Assembly: GCA_018857735.1 (NCBI GenBank)
Contig: JABMCL010003715.1
Span: 989,501-1,053,500, forward strand
Direction: 5' to 3'
Length of the DNA: 64,000 nucleotides
DNA from: Alviniconcha marisindica
Taxonomy: Eukaryota; Mollusca; Gastropoda; Provannidae
Numbering within the stretch: the stretch's first letter is position 1; each line of letters starts with the position of its first letter. The position numbers were made by a program, and so were the translations under genes. Under the pieces are notes generated by a model that worked only from the letters and a program-made list of their open reading frames with translations, did no database searches and was not told the DNA's origin. Below, piece by piece: positions 43,186 through 55,139 of the stretch.

Positions 43186-46100
43186 AAACAGGCTTCCTGC
43201 TTCTCCCATTTCCTTTCCTGTTCTGAGAAGCCAGCGTGGGGATGACAGTCTTCAGATACTCATTGTGAGGGGGAAGCAATGCTGACGCATGGTTCTTTGC
43301 TTAGCTACCAAACTGGGGATTAAACAACCATCTTGTTGCTTCCGAGGGGATGACAATCTTCAGACTGACCCTTGGTTCTTTGCCTAACAACCAAACTGGG
43401 GACTAAACAACCACCTTGTTGCTCCGGTCGCCTTCCAGCAAGTGAAAACATGAACAGGTCTTCAAAGGCTTTGAAGGCTTGTTCAAAGGGCTCCTCAGTT
43501 CCTTACCTAGCAGCCAAAGCAGACTCGCTTCGATGTGGATGTCCAGCGGATCACCACCATCACTTACATCATGCGCCTGACCATCATCAGCATCAGTGCT
43601 TTGAGGTGTACAGCCATCTTCGCCCTTCTCTCATCATCGCAAGTCTTCGGTCAGCATTCTCCTTTCCATCCATGGGGACTCGTTTCTCTTCATCACCCAT
43701 TTGTGCTGGGTGACTGCCCGTTTCGTGGAGTTGTGTTATGTCGCGGCCGTCTTCTTCTGCTGTTTGCATTGCCTTACTGGCACACCTCAGGAGATTTCGC
43801 ATTGCTGATCTCACTGCAGATGGTGTTGCTTTGTCCAGTTGATGTGCATTTTCACCCAGTCCCCTCCCCCCCCCTTCCCTCTGCATGTTAAGTACAGCAG
43901 CAACCCATGAGAAATGAAGATCTATTGAAGGTTCGTGTAAACTGAGATGCTGGGAGTGTTTGGAAATGTGCATCAGCCTGTTGAGCCTTGTTTCTGAGTG
44001 AAATTCCTCAGTTTGTGTATCGCTTACTTGATCATTAGTGCATCTCATTTGCTGCTAAATTCAAAGGCCTCTGCTGTGAATGCATTAGTCAGTAGACCAG
44101 AGGAAGTTAGTTTACAGGTAGCATTAAGGGTCTTGTAAGGAACAGATCGCAACCCCTTTCAGAAAGCAGCGTAATGTGCATAACTGATACCAGACTGATG
44201 AAATATATTAGGTTAAGGGTGTTAGCATACTTTTGCCATGTCAGTTTCCATTGTTGTTAGGAACAGAGTTCATGCTTGCATCCCTCATCAGCTGTTTAAT
44301 TAAATGTACCTGTGGTGATTGGTCAGTCGGTATCAAAGTGCTGTGAAGGAGGCTTGTGAATTTGGCTGTGCAGGAAAGGTCATATTCATGTGCAGGAAAA
44401 AAGGAGCACACATTTTGGAATTCCATTCATGGACAAGGACACAACAGGCTGAAAGAAGTGTACAAATGTTTAAACAATCTTGAGTTTACATGAACGAACC
44501 TCAGATGAAATTTCTTCCCCAGCAAAGTGCATTTTAATGTGAAGATTTTTTCGTGTGTGTGCATTTTATCTGGATTTTGTCACCCAGGTCTGCACCGGGT
44601 CAGCCATGTTAGCAGGCTGAATCAGGTCTCTTGCTTCCCCGTCATTTTTCCGTGGATTGAAAGTGGTGTTATGAGATTACTACATTCACTTCTCTTGTAC
44701 AGAAGAGACTATGGACCAGTTCTTGTAAATCTAGTTACAGTTCTTGTGTGTACTGTGTTTGATTGTGGAAATCACTTTCTGAACCACAACAGAATTCCTG
44801 AGATTAGGACTTTTAACAGGCTCTGGATGTGTGGCGTTCTCTCCAGCAGTTTGTCTGGAGGGTGCACAGGCTGAAAACAAACCAGACACTGTTGTTCAAG
44901 AAACATTCTGCAGCTGAAGTCCATGTATGTGTCTCAGTTTATTTTGGGTGGTCTTTTTTTCTTTTTTTTTTACTACTTTGTTTTCATGGATTGTCTCATG
45001 GATGCAAGCAGTCTCATTGAAATCTTCAGCTCAATGATTGCAGTGAAATACCATGCTGTAGCCTTTTTTTCTTAACTGACTGGAATTTGGAGTGAAACTG
45101 TGTTGTGTTTATTAAACTTCAGGAACTCTATCTCCTGGAAATTTTGATGAACAAAAGCATTGAGTGAAGTGCACAGTGTGGTGTGAAGCTCCCAGTCACG
45201 TGCAACCGAAACCCACACTTCTATTACACACTTTTATGTTGGTGCTGTCCGACACTGGTTTGTGCTTTGTCAACACTTGTGTTTCTCCACTGTGATGTTG
45301 GAGATTTGAGTCTGGACTTTGAATTTGTACTGTTGATGACAGATATGATCCACCAGCACTCTCCTTTTTGCTGAACATGTTGTTGGATTCGTCCTTCTGT
45401 CGGAGACCTTCGTTCTTGTGCACCAAACAGGTGGAACCTGTCTCGGTGACAGTTGCATGCAGACAGCGTTCCATGGCATGTAGTTCCTTAATTCACAGTC
45501 CAAGTTGTGCAGGATTAGATCATTTCAGAGACTTTCTGTGATTGCGTTTCACTGTTGATTACAACTTGCTTTAATTAATGGAAGCTTTTACTTAGCATGC
45601 ATGAGTGAGCAATCATCGATCCTCGCAGTCAAGGCAGAGAGATGGTCACATCAACTGTGCGTACAGGTGCAGTGATGTCTAGCACTGCAGTTCACGTCTC
45701 CTACCTATATACAAGCAAGAGCTTTAAACCTGCAATGTGTCTTCTTCCTTCTTCTTTTTTTTTTTAAAGTTATTTTTCTTATGTTGTAGCAAATAATATG
45801 AATCTTCAGTTGACAGCTTTTATTTTCGAAAGCTTATGTGATCCACTGAAGGTTGGTCAAGCGTGTGTGTGCAATGCTAGCATCGGTAGGCAAGATGCAG
45901 CTGGTAGATAGCTGTGTGCAAAGACTGACAGTAGGTAGGGACCGATGATGGATCTGCACAAATACAGTATTGTATGATGGATGTGAAAAGGTATTGATTG
46001 GTTTTTACCTAAGTTTGAGGCCACACACAGGATATGACCAGTCCAGTGTGTGTGCATCTTTGGTGCTTTGCCTTCACTGTGGGATGGAGGATGAACAGCG

Positions 46101-47085
46101 GACTCTTTGACTGCAAAGGAAGTGGTGTGGTGTCGTGTGCTGTGTGTGTAGTGTATGTGGTGTGTGTGTGTGGTGAGTGTGTATTTGTGTGTGTACATGC
46201 ATTTGTGTGTGGCAGATAAATATCTGGCCTGTAGTTTTGATTGCTGCAACAAGCTGGGCATGCCCAGACCGACCAAGTATGTACAGTCATTCAAACCTCA
46301 TAATGCCTCATAGATATATCTAAACATGGGCTGTACTGGGCTGTTAAGTATTATGATAGATTTCTTTTCCAGTGAAGATGTTAGTAATGAGAAGGGGAGC
46401 TTATAAAATGATCCATCTTTCTTGCTTGAAAAAAAAAAAATGTTCAGATGATCTTGATACCAGTGATCATTGATGTTTTTTTGTGTGTTTAAAAAAGAAG
46501 AAGTAATTACTATCTTATTTTTTAAGGATATTTATGAATTTCAGTAAGATTTGATTCAGTAGAAAGTGCTGATAAGGGTGTTTTGCTTAGTACTAGTCAC
46601 AGATAAAAGTTGATAAACTGACAGAATGACTGATTTAATAATTTATGTGAAATATTTTAAACAGAAAAAAAATAATATTAGAAGGTACATACTGGATGAC
46701 AGTTAAATACAAGCTCTTTTCAAAGGGACAGAGACAGTTAGTAAAGCTGCTAAAAATTACTGCCTTCATTTGGAATCAAATACTCTTATTGGCTGATCAG
46801 ACCCAACATCAAATGAATGGGAGAACATTTGTGTGGCTTGATGAGGTTTCCTAACCCTCTTGAATTCTGTTACCGTTTTGTTTGAGGACAGTGTGTGCGT
46901 GGTTGCATGTGTGCTTCATGAAGGAAGTGCATGTATGCAAAGTCATTGGTGCAATACATGCAATAAACTCATGCTAGTTTGCAGTTCAGTTTGTAGTGCA
47001 AGGTATTTATATTAAACAATCTACTGTAATCATTCATTCCTGCTCAACTTTCTGTGTGTGTATATATACGAAATGATGAAGACAA

Positions 47086-47091
47086 AATAAA
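47086..47091 (+). terminator. Poly(A) signal AATAAA, likely for SPECC1L
   Basis: AAAATAAACA at 47084 is followed within 30 nt by a GT-rich CGTGTGTGTTTG element (about 47110), the usual layout of a cleavage/polyadenylation site. An alternative AATAAA lies at 46962. Confidence 0.5.
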
Positions 47092-47121
47092 CAATCTTTT
47101 AATTATCAAGCGTGTGTGTTT

Positions 47122-47126
<5 letters not shown>

Positions 47127-47156
<30 letters not shown>

Positions 47157-47305
47157 AGTGAGTCAGTATGACCCACACCTGCACAGTGTGTGTGATAAAC
47201 CATACTTTGTTGATGGAATAAGGGATGGGTTGGGGGGGGGGGGGGGGGGGGGAACAGAGACGTGGGCACCGACCTCAGAGTGGGGGGGGGGGGGGGGGGG
47301 GGGGG
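47127..47305. repeat. (AT)n tract and two G homopolymers
   Basis: AT run at 47127-47152, G run of 21 at 47232-47252 and of 23 at about 47283-47305, in the presumed gap between convergent genes. Confidence 0.9.
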
Positions 47306-47439
47306 ATGAGTGACAGATCATCCTGAAAGCAAAGATTCAGAGCTTCAAACCTTTGTATTTAAAGTCTTTACATTTAAAGTCTTTTCATATAATATTAATT
47401 TGAACCTGTGTGAGTGGGAAATATGTAAGTGGTAATATT

Positions 47440-47605
47440 GCTTCCACAGTCATATTAGTACCCAAGCCTTTCAGAGGGTGCTGACGGCATCAGTGGACAG
47501 TTGTGCAGAGATAAAGTGCGCCCCTTCGGTGGTGTAACCAATTCTGGCAGTTTGGAGGAAGGAGCCAGAAAGCGACGCTTGGAGTGTGCATTCAGTGGTG
47601 TGAGG
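47440..47605 (+). mobile_element. Dispersed repeat copy (GGAGGAAGG...GAAAGCGACGCT)
   Basis: Shares CCACAGTCATATTAGTACC, CAGAGGGTGCTGACGGCATC and TTTGGAGGAAGGAGCCAGAA with 53050-53205 (diverged), and its right end with 16031-16061 and 9160-9190. It is the longest version of this family, about 165 bp. Confidence 0.7.
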
Positions 47606-47706
47606 CTCAAGTTGACACTGTAATAAATTCATTTCAGACAACACAGGCATGGGTGGGGTGGGGTGGAGGGATAACAATCTCTAACAAACAAATATTCCAT
47701 CGAGCG

Positions 47707-47712
47707 TTTATT
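47707..47712 (-). terminator. Candidate poly(A) signal of the - strand gene
   Basis: AATAAA read on the - strand (TTTATT on +). It is one of many such hexamers in an A/T-rich region, so the assignment is weak; it is the last one before the presumed intergenic gap. Confidence 0.25.
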
Positions 47713-48279
47713 ATTGTCTGCACTTGACTCACTTCTTATTCAAAACATTCACTACTCAATTATATAGTAACACCACCACTATCACAAATGAAACAAAACA
47801 AAAAGTCTGTATAAAAAGTTAATGTGGCAACTTGCACTTTGTGTGTTAAAGTATTTCACAGCAACATACACATGACTATATGCCAAGTCATTCAGGAGAC
47901 GAACCAAAAACCAGAGCAAGCCAAAATAAGGAATGATTGCAGAAACACTTGAGCAAGGAAAAAAAAGAAGATATATAAACACACAGACACTATTAAACAT
48001 TGCTGCAAGTTCAGTTTACATTCACAGTAAAATGGGTAAAACAAATCGACCCAGATTTGTTCGCATTTGAATTAAACGCTGATGACCCTCTCAGTTTCTA
48101 GAATTTCTCCATGAAACTTTTAAGTGTTCGTCAGCTACAGAAGCATTCACAATAACTTGCACACAAGGTAAAGCAGTTTGTTCAACAAATGAGTAAAGTA
48201 CAGATTGATCACCTTTACTCATTTCAGTAGTCCAGGTATAATAATCTCTTCCACCCCGTCTGCCAGAACTGACCATGAG

Positions 48280-49010
48280 AAGCCCCAATGTTCCAAAGGT
48301 TTGACACCCACTGGTGACCCTCACCAGGTAAAACCCACCTTTCAGTTTGAGACCCACTGATGACTGACCCTCACCATGTAAAAACCCACTTGTCCATTTG
48401 AGACCCACTCATGACCCTCACCAGGTAAAGCCCACGAGTCGGGTTGAGACCCATTGACAACCCTCACCAGGTATGAACCCACCTGTCAGTTGGAGACCCA
48501 CTGGCGACCCTCACCAGGTAAAACCCACCTGTCAGTCTGATACCCAATGGTGACCCTCACCAGGTAAAAAATTCACCTGTGTTTAAAACCCACTGGCAAC
48601 CCTCACCAGGTAAAAAATCCACTGGTTAGTTTGAGACCCACTGGTGACCACTGCCAAGTAAAACCCATCTCAGTTTGAGACCCATTGGCTACCCTCCCCA
48701 GGTAAAACCCACCTCTAGTGCGAGACCCACTGGCTACCCTCCCCAGGTAAAATCCACCTCTAGTGCGAGACCCACTGGCTACCCTCCCCAGGTAAAACCC
48801 ACCTCTAGTGCGAGACCCATTGGCTACCCTCCCCAGGTAAAACCCATCTCTAGGTGTGAGACCAGTTGGTGACCCTTCCCAGGTAAAACCCACCTCTAGG
48901 TGTGAGACCAATTGGTGACCCTCCCCAGGTAAAAACCCACCTCTTGGTGTGAGCCCCTTTGACTACCCCCACCAGGTAAATATCCACCTGTGGGTACTGA
49001 TTTAATGACA
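48280..49010 (+). repeat. 45-50 bp array with CCAGGTAAAACCCACC
   Basis: About 14-15 units: GAGACCCACTGGCGACCCTC, ACCAGGTAAAACCCACCTGT, CAGTTT. The later units (48670-48850) are a more homogeneous subfamily with CTCTAGTGCGAGACCCACTG. Each unit contains CAG|GTAAAA, a fair 5' splice-site match on +. Confidence 0.9.
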
Positions 49011-49049
49011 AGGGGGTGCAGTGGCCTCTGTCACATGCCAATCTGGCTT

Positions 49050-49412
49050 GAAGCCACAGGTAAGAGCTGGAGCTAGGAGCCACAGGTAAGAGCTGGAGCT
49101 TGGAACCACAGGTAAGAGCTGGAGCTTGGAGCTACAGGTAAGAGCTGGAGCTTGGAGCCACAGGTAAGAGCTATAGCTAGGAGCCACAGGTAAGAGCTGG
49201 AGCTAGGAGCCACAGGTAAGAGCTGGAGCTTGGAGTCACAGCTAAGAGCTGGAGCTTGGAGCTACAGGTAAGAGCTGGAGCTAGGAGCCACAGGCAAGAG
49301 CTGGAGCTAGGAGCCACAGGTAAGAGCTGGAGCTAGGAGCCACAGGTAAGAGCTGGAGTTTGGAGCCACAGGTAAGAGCTGGAGCTTGGAGCCACAGGTA
49401 AGAGCTGGCTGA
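49050..49412 (+). repeat. 26-bp array of 5' splice-site-like motifs
   Basis: Fourteen units with an exact 26-bp period, at 49057, 49083, 49109 and so on to 49395: CAGGTAAGAGCTGGAGCTWG then GAGCCA. Twelve units keep CAGGTAAGAG, close to the U1-complementary consensus CAG|GTAAGT; the two exceptions are at 49239 (CAGCTAAGAG) and 49291 (CAGGCAAGAG). Confidence 0.95.
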
Positions 49413-49419
49413 CAGGTGG

Positions 49420-51940
49420 GAACTGACGACATGAGCTACTCCTAAGAAGCATGACATTTTTGCGATCAGAGGTGCTGCCCTTATCCTTGTTTGTGCTTTG
49501 TAAATTACTGTCGCCATGGCATTCCCACAGCTACATACAAAGCTCTGGGTGAAAATTCACCCAAAATGCATGAACCAGTATGAAACAGTGACTCGATCTT
49601 CCTGTAGAAAATGAATGAGTAATTAAACCATCCATGATGTATGAATGGAAATAAATAATGGCTGGAACAAAATGTGGGCAGCTCAGTCACAAACAACTGT
49701 ATATGGATCACCTAGTCAAAAATGCGAGGTACCAAGAAGGTTCAACAAACAAAAATATTTTTTTTAAAGCCTCTGTAAGTTACCGCCTATCACAGAAAAC
49801 CTCTACCAACTGAAGTACACCTACAAGTACAAAGGTACTACAAAATGCACTGGGGTGCCCAGAGCAAATCATAAAAGCATGGACAAGTCAATGTTATAAA
49901 AAATTAAAAAAAATCATTGCCAATAAACTTTTTCATAAGGGCAAGTGGGGAGTTGGGGGGGGGGGGGGGGTGGTGAATTGAAGTCCTGAATATCCAACCT
50001 TCCAAGTGAAGGTGGCTACACTACACCTCTAGTGTAGCCCCCACTAGAGCTGTCACCCTAATCCATGGGGGCAGGTGGGGCTACAAGCAAGCAAGCTCAG
50101 AAGGATCCGGAAAGGGGGGGGGGGGGGGGGGTAGAGGGGGTCCACTTTACAAACCTATTCAAACTATGAAAACAACCTATGCTCAATTTCCTCACATTCA
50201 GCCTCGTTTACATGTTCAGTTGTCACTCCTCATTTAACTGGGCGTATTTTCCTGCTAAAGTAATAGGCACGACACCAAAACAAAAGCAAAACTTACACAT
50301 TTATTTGTGGCATAGACATCAGATCTGTTTTTCAATTCCAAAAGTTTTTATTTTTTTATTTTAGAAGTTAATTTGATTAAATACTTTCTGTGAAACTGGC
50401 AAAATTTTAGGCAAAGTTTTTATTTTGTATTAGTAACAGCAATTTTCTCTTGAATGAACAACAGTGATAACAAAGGTATAATATGCATGGCCTTAACATG
50501 CTATATATAATTATGTACAATGCCACAAGTTTTGTTTCCCTTTTAAGAAGAACCTGATGAGAAACCATAACTTTCAAGTCTATTCTCAAGTACTTCATGT
50601 GACACAAACACAGTTCCCTAAAAGTCAAAACTATAATAACCAGATTGAATTCATTAAATCTAATTTATGTAATGCTTGAAAAACTGTCGCTTTCGAGACC
50701 AACACTGATCATTACCTCAACCACTGCACCTGGACTGGTTTACTAAGCTAGTTAAAGAAAGAGAGAGAAGGGGAGGGGGAAGATTTCTACAAGTTTTGCC
50801 GTCAGATACAAACCAAGATTGTAACACCTAGTTTTAATTCACCTTTTGTGACTCTCACTTATACGTAGGTAATTTTTTCTCTCCTGAATTAATCTTTTGA
50901 TAACTGTAGAGTGGATAGCTGTATTCCTTAAGTCACCATTTATGGGTAACAAGACAGTTCTTCCAATCACCTCTGCGTGTAAAGTTATAGAGGATAGTTT
51001 CTTGGATCACTGTCTTTCTGCAACTTAACGGATTAAGGAAAATATTCAACCAATTCATATTTTAGGTGTAACTGCATGTAATACATTTACTCATATCATC
51101 ACTTTCTGCGTGAACGGTTCAGAAACTTTCCAAAAATTTACTTTTTTCGTGTGTGCAATTCATTACAAAATATATTTCCTAAATGGATCTTTCGCACACA
51201 CAAAGGATATTGTCTCAAGTAAACATTTCCAGTCCAGCATTTCAAACATCAATTATGATTAAGATAAACAATGGTTTTCCTTTGCACACAAGCATAAAGG
51301 CATTCACAAATAAACTTATTTCTTGCATAAAGGCAACATAGTGAAAAAGAAGTCACAAACCACTTGTGAAAAACAGGAAGCTCTCAAGTTTGATACATCT
51401 ACATCCAAAGACTTAAAAAGAGACCCCCAAAAAACACCGTTTCTGTAGAAATCAACAAGCAACGTGATATAAACCTGGAAAGAATACAAAGTAGGTGTAA
51501 AAGGAAAAGAAAACCAAGTTGTATCAAAGCTAACATTGAAAGGATCCAGCCATGGATAACAAAGAACATAACAGAAACTACAGAGAGGTAATATGGTTAC
51601 ATACACTGATAAACAGGGATACAAAATACAGATATTTCTATCTACTGTAAATAGGGGTTAAAAAAAGACTGACCAGCACAACCTAAAATGCACGAAAAAT
51701 AAATCCTGCCAGTAAATATCATCTGGTATTGTCTCAAAACTTTGAACACATATATATCTGAGATCAAAACAGGTTAAGTCTCAGCTGTTGAACATTAAAG
51801 CGACACCCTCACAACATAGTTCATCTTCATGTTTGAACCAGTCACCTCCCTCATCCCCCCCCCCACCCCTCACCCCCCAAAAAGGCAATAACAGCATGCC
51901 CTAACAGCTAATCTACAAGAAAGTGCATTCAGGAGCACAT
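49420..51940. other. A/T-rich DNA without a recognised gene
   Basis: G runs at about 49957-49970 and 50117-50130. No element or gene that I can support. Confidence 0.45.
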
Positions 51941-51954
51941 AAATATATATAAAC

Positions 51955-52372
51955 CATATTCTGCCAAATGAACATTTGTCTCTATCAATCCAAACCATGT
52001 ATAACCATTTTCTGCCAAATGAACATTTGTCTCTATCAAGCCAAAACGTGTATAACCATTTTCTGCCAAATGAACATTTGTCTCTATCAAGCCAAACCAT
52101 GTATAACCATTTTCTGCCAGATGAACATTTGTCTCTATAATAATCATTTGTCTCTATCAAGCCAAAACGTGTATAACCATTTTCTGCCAAATGAACATTT
52201 GTCTCTATCAAGCCAAACCATGTATAACCATTTTCTGCCAGATGAACATTTGTCTCTATAATAATCAAGCCAAACCATGTATAACTATTTTCTGCCAAAG
52301 GAACGTTTGTCTCCATCAAGCCATAATCATTTTCTGCCAAATGAACATTTGTCTCTATCAAGCCAAACCATA
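51955..52372 (+). repeat. 51-bp minisatellite, about eight units
   Basis: Units of AACCATTTTCTGCCAAATGA, ACATTTGTCTCTATCAAGCC and AAACCATGTAT, some with a TAATAATC insertion. The 51-bp period keeps a - strand frame open (178 codons, ETNVHLAENGYTWFGLI repeats). I take it as a repeat shadow. Confidence 0.92.
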
Positions 52373-52894
52373 CAGACATAAAATCATAGGCAAGAGTAAA
52401 CACCAAGCATCAGTTTATGCCATCCTTCCTCCAATTACTGCCATAACTGGTTATGCCATACATCGTTAAAAACTCAGTTTTTCACTGGTGTCCAGATGGC
52501 AGTAAATTCACAATCACACAGACACCTCTAACTTTATAGGCCATGTATCTCTTCTGATTGCTCACATTGCCTATGGCAGCATAATTAATCCAAAGTAAAA
52601 ATAGATTATTTATGTGCTGAACATTAAAGCCAAACTCTCGAAACATGGTTTATCTTCATGTTCAAGCCAGCAAGCCCCCCCCCTCCCCCCCCCCTCCCAC
52701 CTCCCACCCCCATTGAGCATGAGCTACACAATACTCCACTGTGATACAACAATAAGGTCATAATTTTGAATCAAAATGTTTATTCACTTGATTTGACTAA
52801 GTTTTATTCTAATTAAGCGAGTGAAACTGTATAGTATTTAATTATGTTTTTATGTACTTGTTATTATTTGTCAAAGGCAGGCAACTGAATTTCC

Positions 52895-52985
52895 CTTTTT
52901 AAGGATTAATAAAGTATTATTGTATTGTATTATATTGAATTATTTTTAAACAGGATTAATAAAGTATTACTGTATTGTATTGTAC
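52895..52985 (+). mobile_element. Duplicated retroelement-like tail
   Basis: GGATTAATAAAGTATTATTG followed by TATTGTATT occurs twice (52902 and 52953). ATTAATAAAGTATT(A/T)-TGTATTGTA repeats are typical of the 3' tails of LINE-type elements; no coding part remains. Confidence 0.45.
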
Positions 52986-53039
52986 ACAATTATTTTTAAA
53001 CAGGGCACACTGTTTATGGGCAGGCTGGGATTTGGATGC

Positions 53040-53208
53040 TATGTCAATTCCACAGTCATAGTACTCAAGCATTTCATAAATTTTACAGAGGGTACTGACA
53101 GCATGAGACTTACAGATGCACAGAGAAAAGGCGTGTCCCTTTTGTGGCCTAACCAACTGCAGCAGAGTTTGGAGGAAGGGTGCCGGAAAGCAAGGCTCAG
53201 AGTGTGAC
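53040..53208 (+). mobile_element. Dispersed repeat copy, diverged
   Basis: Shares CCACAGTCATAGTACTCAAG, AGAGGGTACTGACAGCATGA and GAGGAAGGGTGCCGGAAAGC with the copy at 47440-47605. Confidence 0.7.
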
Positions 53209-54631
53209 TCAACATTTTATCCAACATATCAAAAAGCTCATGTAACGCTCTTTTTGGTGACAATAATAAATAAATTATACCCAACAAATGGCGTACATCT
53301 GAACAATCTTATCAGATGCTTACGTAACGTTCTCTGGATGACAACGACACATCACACTTGATGTGGTGACACATGGCCGCAAAGCAAGAAAAGGGAATCA
53401 TGTCCGCAAAAATATTTACACGCACTCTCACAGTGGCACCTCACTGACCATGTGGTAGCTAGTACACAGTGATACAACACTTCTGGCTGTGATGCAAATC
53501 CCCACAGCCAAGTGATGGGAATTGTGTTCAATATGGCAGCAAACCAGAAAACTTGCAGAGAACACTACACTGTCTTTTGTTGTCCAGTCAATTTTTCTTC
53601 TTTGAGAGAGAGGGAAAGAGAGAGAAGGGGAGGGGATGGGGTGGGGGTAGGGAGTGCAGTCGAAGGCTGAAACAGTAATAATTACACAGCACAGTTTGTT
53701 ACTGTGATAAGCATTTTTCGTTTTGCTATTTTTCTCAGTTTTTCAGAATAAGGTGGACATCATTAGAATCACTTTTAAAAAAAATTAAAAAGTTTGTTAG
53801 CCATTTTCACTGGATGTGCTTCATGAATCGCAACCCTGAAAAGGTTGTTCAGAGATTCAACAGTGTAGCATAGGCTCTGCAGTGCACACAAAATGCCTTT
53901 CCAAAAACCTTCAGAAATTTTAAGTTGTCTGAAAAGTAGCAAACAATTAAATGATTTATCTTCGGTTCCCTTCACTGGTGGTTTGATCGGCGTAGTAAAA
54001 ACTGAAGGGATGGAAATGCAATTCTGAAGCTTAATGCTTCCAACAAGGCATATAAACTAGACCTGCCACATGGATTTTTGAGAAAAAAACGCATCTGAAC
54101 AACAATGCATTTTTTTTTAAAACTGTCTGGTTGACTTCAGTCAGAACATCAACTACATGAATAAACAGACTGGACAACATGAACAGCATGTACTGTGGGT
54201 ATTCCCAATAAATATCAACAGCTTGATTAAACACACCTGAAACACCAGCAATAAGATTCTCACTAATATCAACAATGTTAACAAAACTCAACATGCACAA
54301 AACATTGACCATACTCCTCTCTCTATACAAATAGTTGTCATATCAAACAATATACACCTGTGGCGATGGACTGGTAAATTATGCAGAAGGAACGACGGTT
54401 GGCGATGGTTACAGGGAGTTCCAGGCTAGAACGAAACACTGCCGTCCGTGGCATCTCCCACAGTGGGGTGCCATGGATGCAGAAATTAAGATCCCCTCTT
54501 CAGACAACCACAGTTATTGTATCAGTCAACGGTTCTGTCTCTAAAGCCTAATGTAGTTCAGATCCAAACACAATGTGCTGTGACACATGCTGCGACTATT
54601 TTAGGGGCAAAGTTTTTCTCTCCCTTTTTTG

Positions 54632-54945
54632 TGAGCCGGTTTGGCCTAGCAGTATGGCGTTAGGCTGGTAAGCAGAGGGACCTGGTTCGAATCTGCTTTC
54701 GGCTCTCCTTTCTCTTCGAAAGTTGTGGTCTGTGGACACTGTCTTGTGACTTTGTCCCTCACAATTATGAAACATTAAAATGGCTCTCATTGCTGCCCAT
54801 CTTAATGCAGGAGTCATCCTGGTGGTGACAGTATAGCGATAGGTATATAATCTCCCTCTTCTCCCACCTCCATACCCCCTTCCCCGCTTCTCCCCGTCCA
54901 TAATAAGCCTTATGGTTTCTGTGGACGTTATCATAGTCCAGGAGC
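54632..54945 (+). mobile_element. tRNA-derived SINE, nearly complete
   Basis: tRNA-like head GAGCCGGTTTGGCCTAGCAG (box A) and CCTGGTTCGAATCTGC (box B GGTTCGAAT at 54684), then a body that matches 12246-12385: GCTGCCCATCTTAATGCAGG, GTGACAGTATAGCGATAGGT, ATATAATCTCCC. The tail TAATAAGCCTTATGGTTTCT...GTGGACGTTA closes it. Further tail copies follow at about 54985-55015 and 55103-55130. Confidence 0.8.
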
Positions 54946-55139
54946 TGTGTGAGAGTCGAGGTGGCCATCCTGGGCTGTCCATCCTAACGAGCCTTCTGGT
55001 TTCCATGGACATAAAGCTACATTGAACCATGCTTCAGCATTGGTCACAGCTTGTCCCTAATATGTCAACTGACATCCGAGGATATTAAGCAACACAACCA
55101 CCCCTGTGGACATTAAGCACCATGTTTACTTTCTCCCAA

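Larger units (their letters stand above)
42195..47110 (+). other. SPECC1L: Probable SPECC1L 3' UTR
   Basis: No further conserved exon is seen after the stop. Past the exon-17-derived array (to 43.2 kb) the sequence is ordinary A/T-rich DNA with no ORF of interest. A frame at 43535-43891 opens with FDVDVQRITTITYIM after an acceptor-like CTAGCAG (about 43510); it could be an alternative last exon but has no support. AATAAA occurs at 46962 and 47086. Confidence 0.5.

Noticed and set aside
51870..52406. 178-codon - strand frame with ETNVHLAENGYTWFGLI repeats
   Set aside because: 51-bp period keeps the frame open; no start context, splice sites or homology.
54632..54700. A functional tRNA gene
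   Set aside because: Box A and B are present but the sequence does not fold as a full cloverleaf with an acceptor stem, and it continues into a dispersed element; it is a SINE head.
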